Made by a program: the position numbers and the translations under genes. Shown here piece after piece: positions 6,248-6,786 of a stretch of DNA of 6,786 nucleotides (the first letter of the stretch is position 1; each line of letters begins with the position of its first letter). The notes under the pieces were generated by a model. It searched no databases. It was not told where the DNA came from and saw nothing but the letters and a program-made list of their open reading frames with translations. The DNA lies in the NCBI GenBank assembly GCA_913056245.1, contig CAJXME010000065.1:1-6786 (forward strand). The letters are read 5' to 3'. Source of the stretch: an uncultured Alphaproteobacteria bacterium (lineage in GTDB: Bacteria > Pseudomonadota > Alphaproteobacteria > Puniceispirillales > UBA1172).

Positions 6248-6786
6248 TTATATCGATATTGAAGGCTGATCTTCTGCCGATACCGATGAAAAAGGCTCAA
6301 GATGGATGGGCGCGGTCTCGGCTTGCGCGCGATCGCGAGGGTCGTGGCTCACCATCAATACCGGCAATTGCCGATGGCTGATTTCGGCGCGAACCAAATC
6401 TGAAAACGTCGCGCGCGTGTCATCATCGAGACCGGAAAACGGCTCATCAAGGAACCAGATGTCCGGTTCGATCACCAGCGACCGGGCGATGCCAACGCGC
6501 TGCTGCTGTCCACCGGACAGCTCGCGCGGGAAATAGTCTTCGCGACCAGAAAGACCAACCAATTCAATGACTTCCAGCGCGCGTTCTCGGCGCGCATGAC
6601 GGTCTTGGCCGCGCATTTGAAGCGGGAAAGCGACGTTGTCGAGTACCGTGCGGTGGGGCAAGAGCCCAAAGGACTGAAACACCATGCCCATCTTGCGCCG
6701 GCGCAGGTCAATCAGCTGCTGCTGGCCCATGCTCATGATGTCCTGGCCTTCGACTTCGATCGTGCCGCCCGTGATTTCGTGCAGGC
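6248..6786 (-). CDS. ABC transporter ATP-binding protein, C-terminal part (5' end outside window)
   Basis: The last 178 codons of an ABC ATPase that would drive uptake through an inner-membrane permease. The frame is open to the window edge and the Walker A motif is missing, so the ATG at 6736 is internal. Numbered from that Met, the Q-loop is at Q21 in MVFQSFGLLPHRTV, the signature LSGGQ at 73-77, Walker B IWFLDE at 93-98 (catalytic E98), the D-loop SGLD at 101-104 and the switch histidine H131 in VSHD. All visible catalytic parts are intact. The Q-loop region resembles glycine-betaine/quaternary-amine importers (ProV/OpuAA-like), but the Walker B region reads DEPFSGLD rather than the DEAFSALD of ProV. 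The protein stops about 30 residues after the switch with no CBS domains. Substrate is therefore uncertain; another small-solute importer is possible. The stop is 85 bases upstream of folE on the same strand. Confidence 0.85.
   Translation of the reverse strand, partial: LHEITGGTIEVEGQDIMSMGQQQLIDLRRRKMGMVFQSFGLLPHRTVLDNVAFPLQMRGQDRHARRERALEVIELVGLSGREDYFPRELSGGQQQRVGIARSLVIEPDIWFLDEPFSGLDDDTRATFSDLVRAEISHRQLPVLMVSHDPRDRAQAETAPIHLEPFSSVSAEDQPSISI

Noticed and set aside
6734..6736. ATG at 6736 as the ABC ATPase start
   Set aside because: Walker A would be missing, and the in-frame residues upstream (LHEITGGTIEVEGQDI) continue a normal ATPase domain.
6480..6786. Higher GC (about 61 percent by hand count) in the ABC ATPase segment, suggesting transfer
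   Set aside because: Parts of argD reach similar values locally; the window is too short to call a compositional break.

Overview
This window holds ordinary housekeeping genes from what looks like an alphaproteobacterium. The evidence for that is the argD-argF-hslO order, the form of the dCTP deaminase C-terminus (AHYAGFFDPGFG), and the TrkH loop ending in CGIKMFRFQV, all of which I know mainly from alphaproteobacteria. GC content looks moderate, about 55 percent by eye. I cannot name a genus; a Rhodospirillales-like or marine lineage is a guess.

Layout. On the plus strand, positions 1 to 4014 form one tight gene run: the 3' end of a dCTP deaminase gene (dcd), argD (acetylornithine aminotransferase), argF (ornithine carbamoyltransferase), hslO (redox-switched chaperone Hsp33) and a small lipoprotein gene of unknown function. 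Junctions are a 4-base overlap, then gaps of 2, 34 and 20 bases, so co-transcription is likely; its promoter would lie left of the window. On the minus strand, positions 6786 down to 4016 carry the 3' part of an ABC-transporter ATPase gene, then folE (GTP cyclohydrolase I), then trkH (potassium uptake channel subunit). The two runs converge with a single base between the lipoprotein and trkH stop codons.

How the genes relate. argD and argF supply two steps of arginine synthesis (N-acetylornithine formation and citrulline formation). Dcd feeds dUTP/dTMP synthesis, FolE starts pterin/folate synthesis, and Hsp33 protects proteins under oxidative unfolding. TrkH imports potassium. The ABC ATPase resembles the glycine-betaine/quaternary-amine type in its Q-loop region, so an osmotic link with trkH is possible but unproven.

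The most notable non-coding signal is in the 65-base folE-trkH gap: a near-consensus sigma-70 promoter pointing at trkH (TAGACA, 18 bases, TATAAT), followed by two perfect palindromes whose centres lie 10 bp apart, one on the predicted transcription start. The lipoprotein is the only gene of unknown function. I found no mobile element, CRISPR array, tRNA, rRNA or clear intrinsic terminator, and no evidence of a new multi-gene system.
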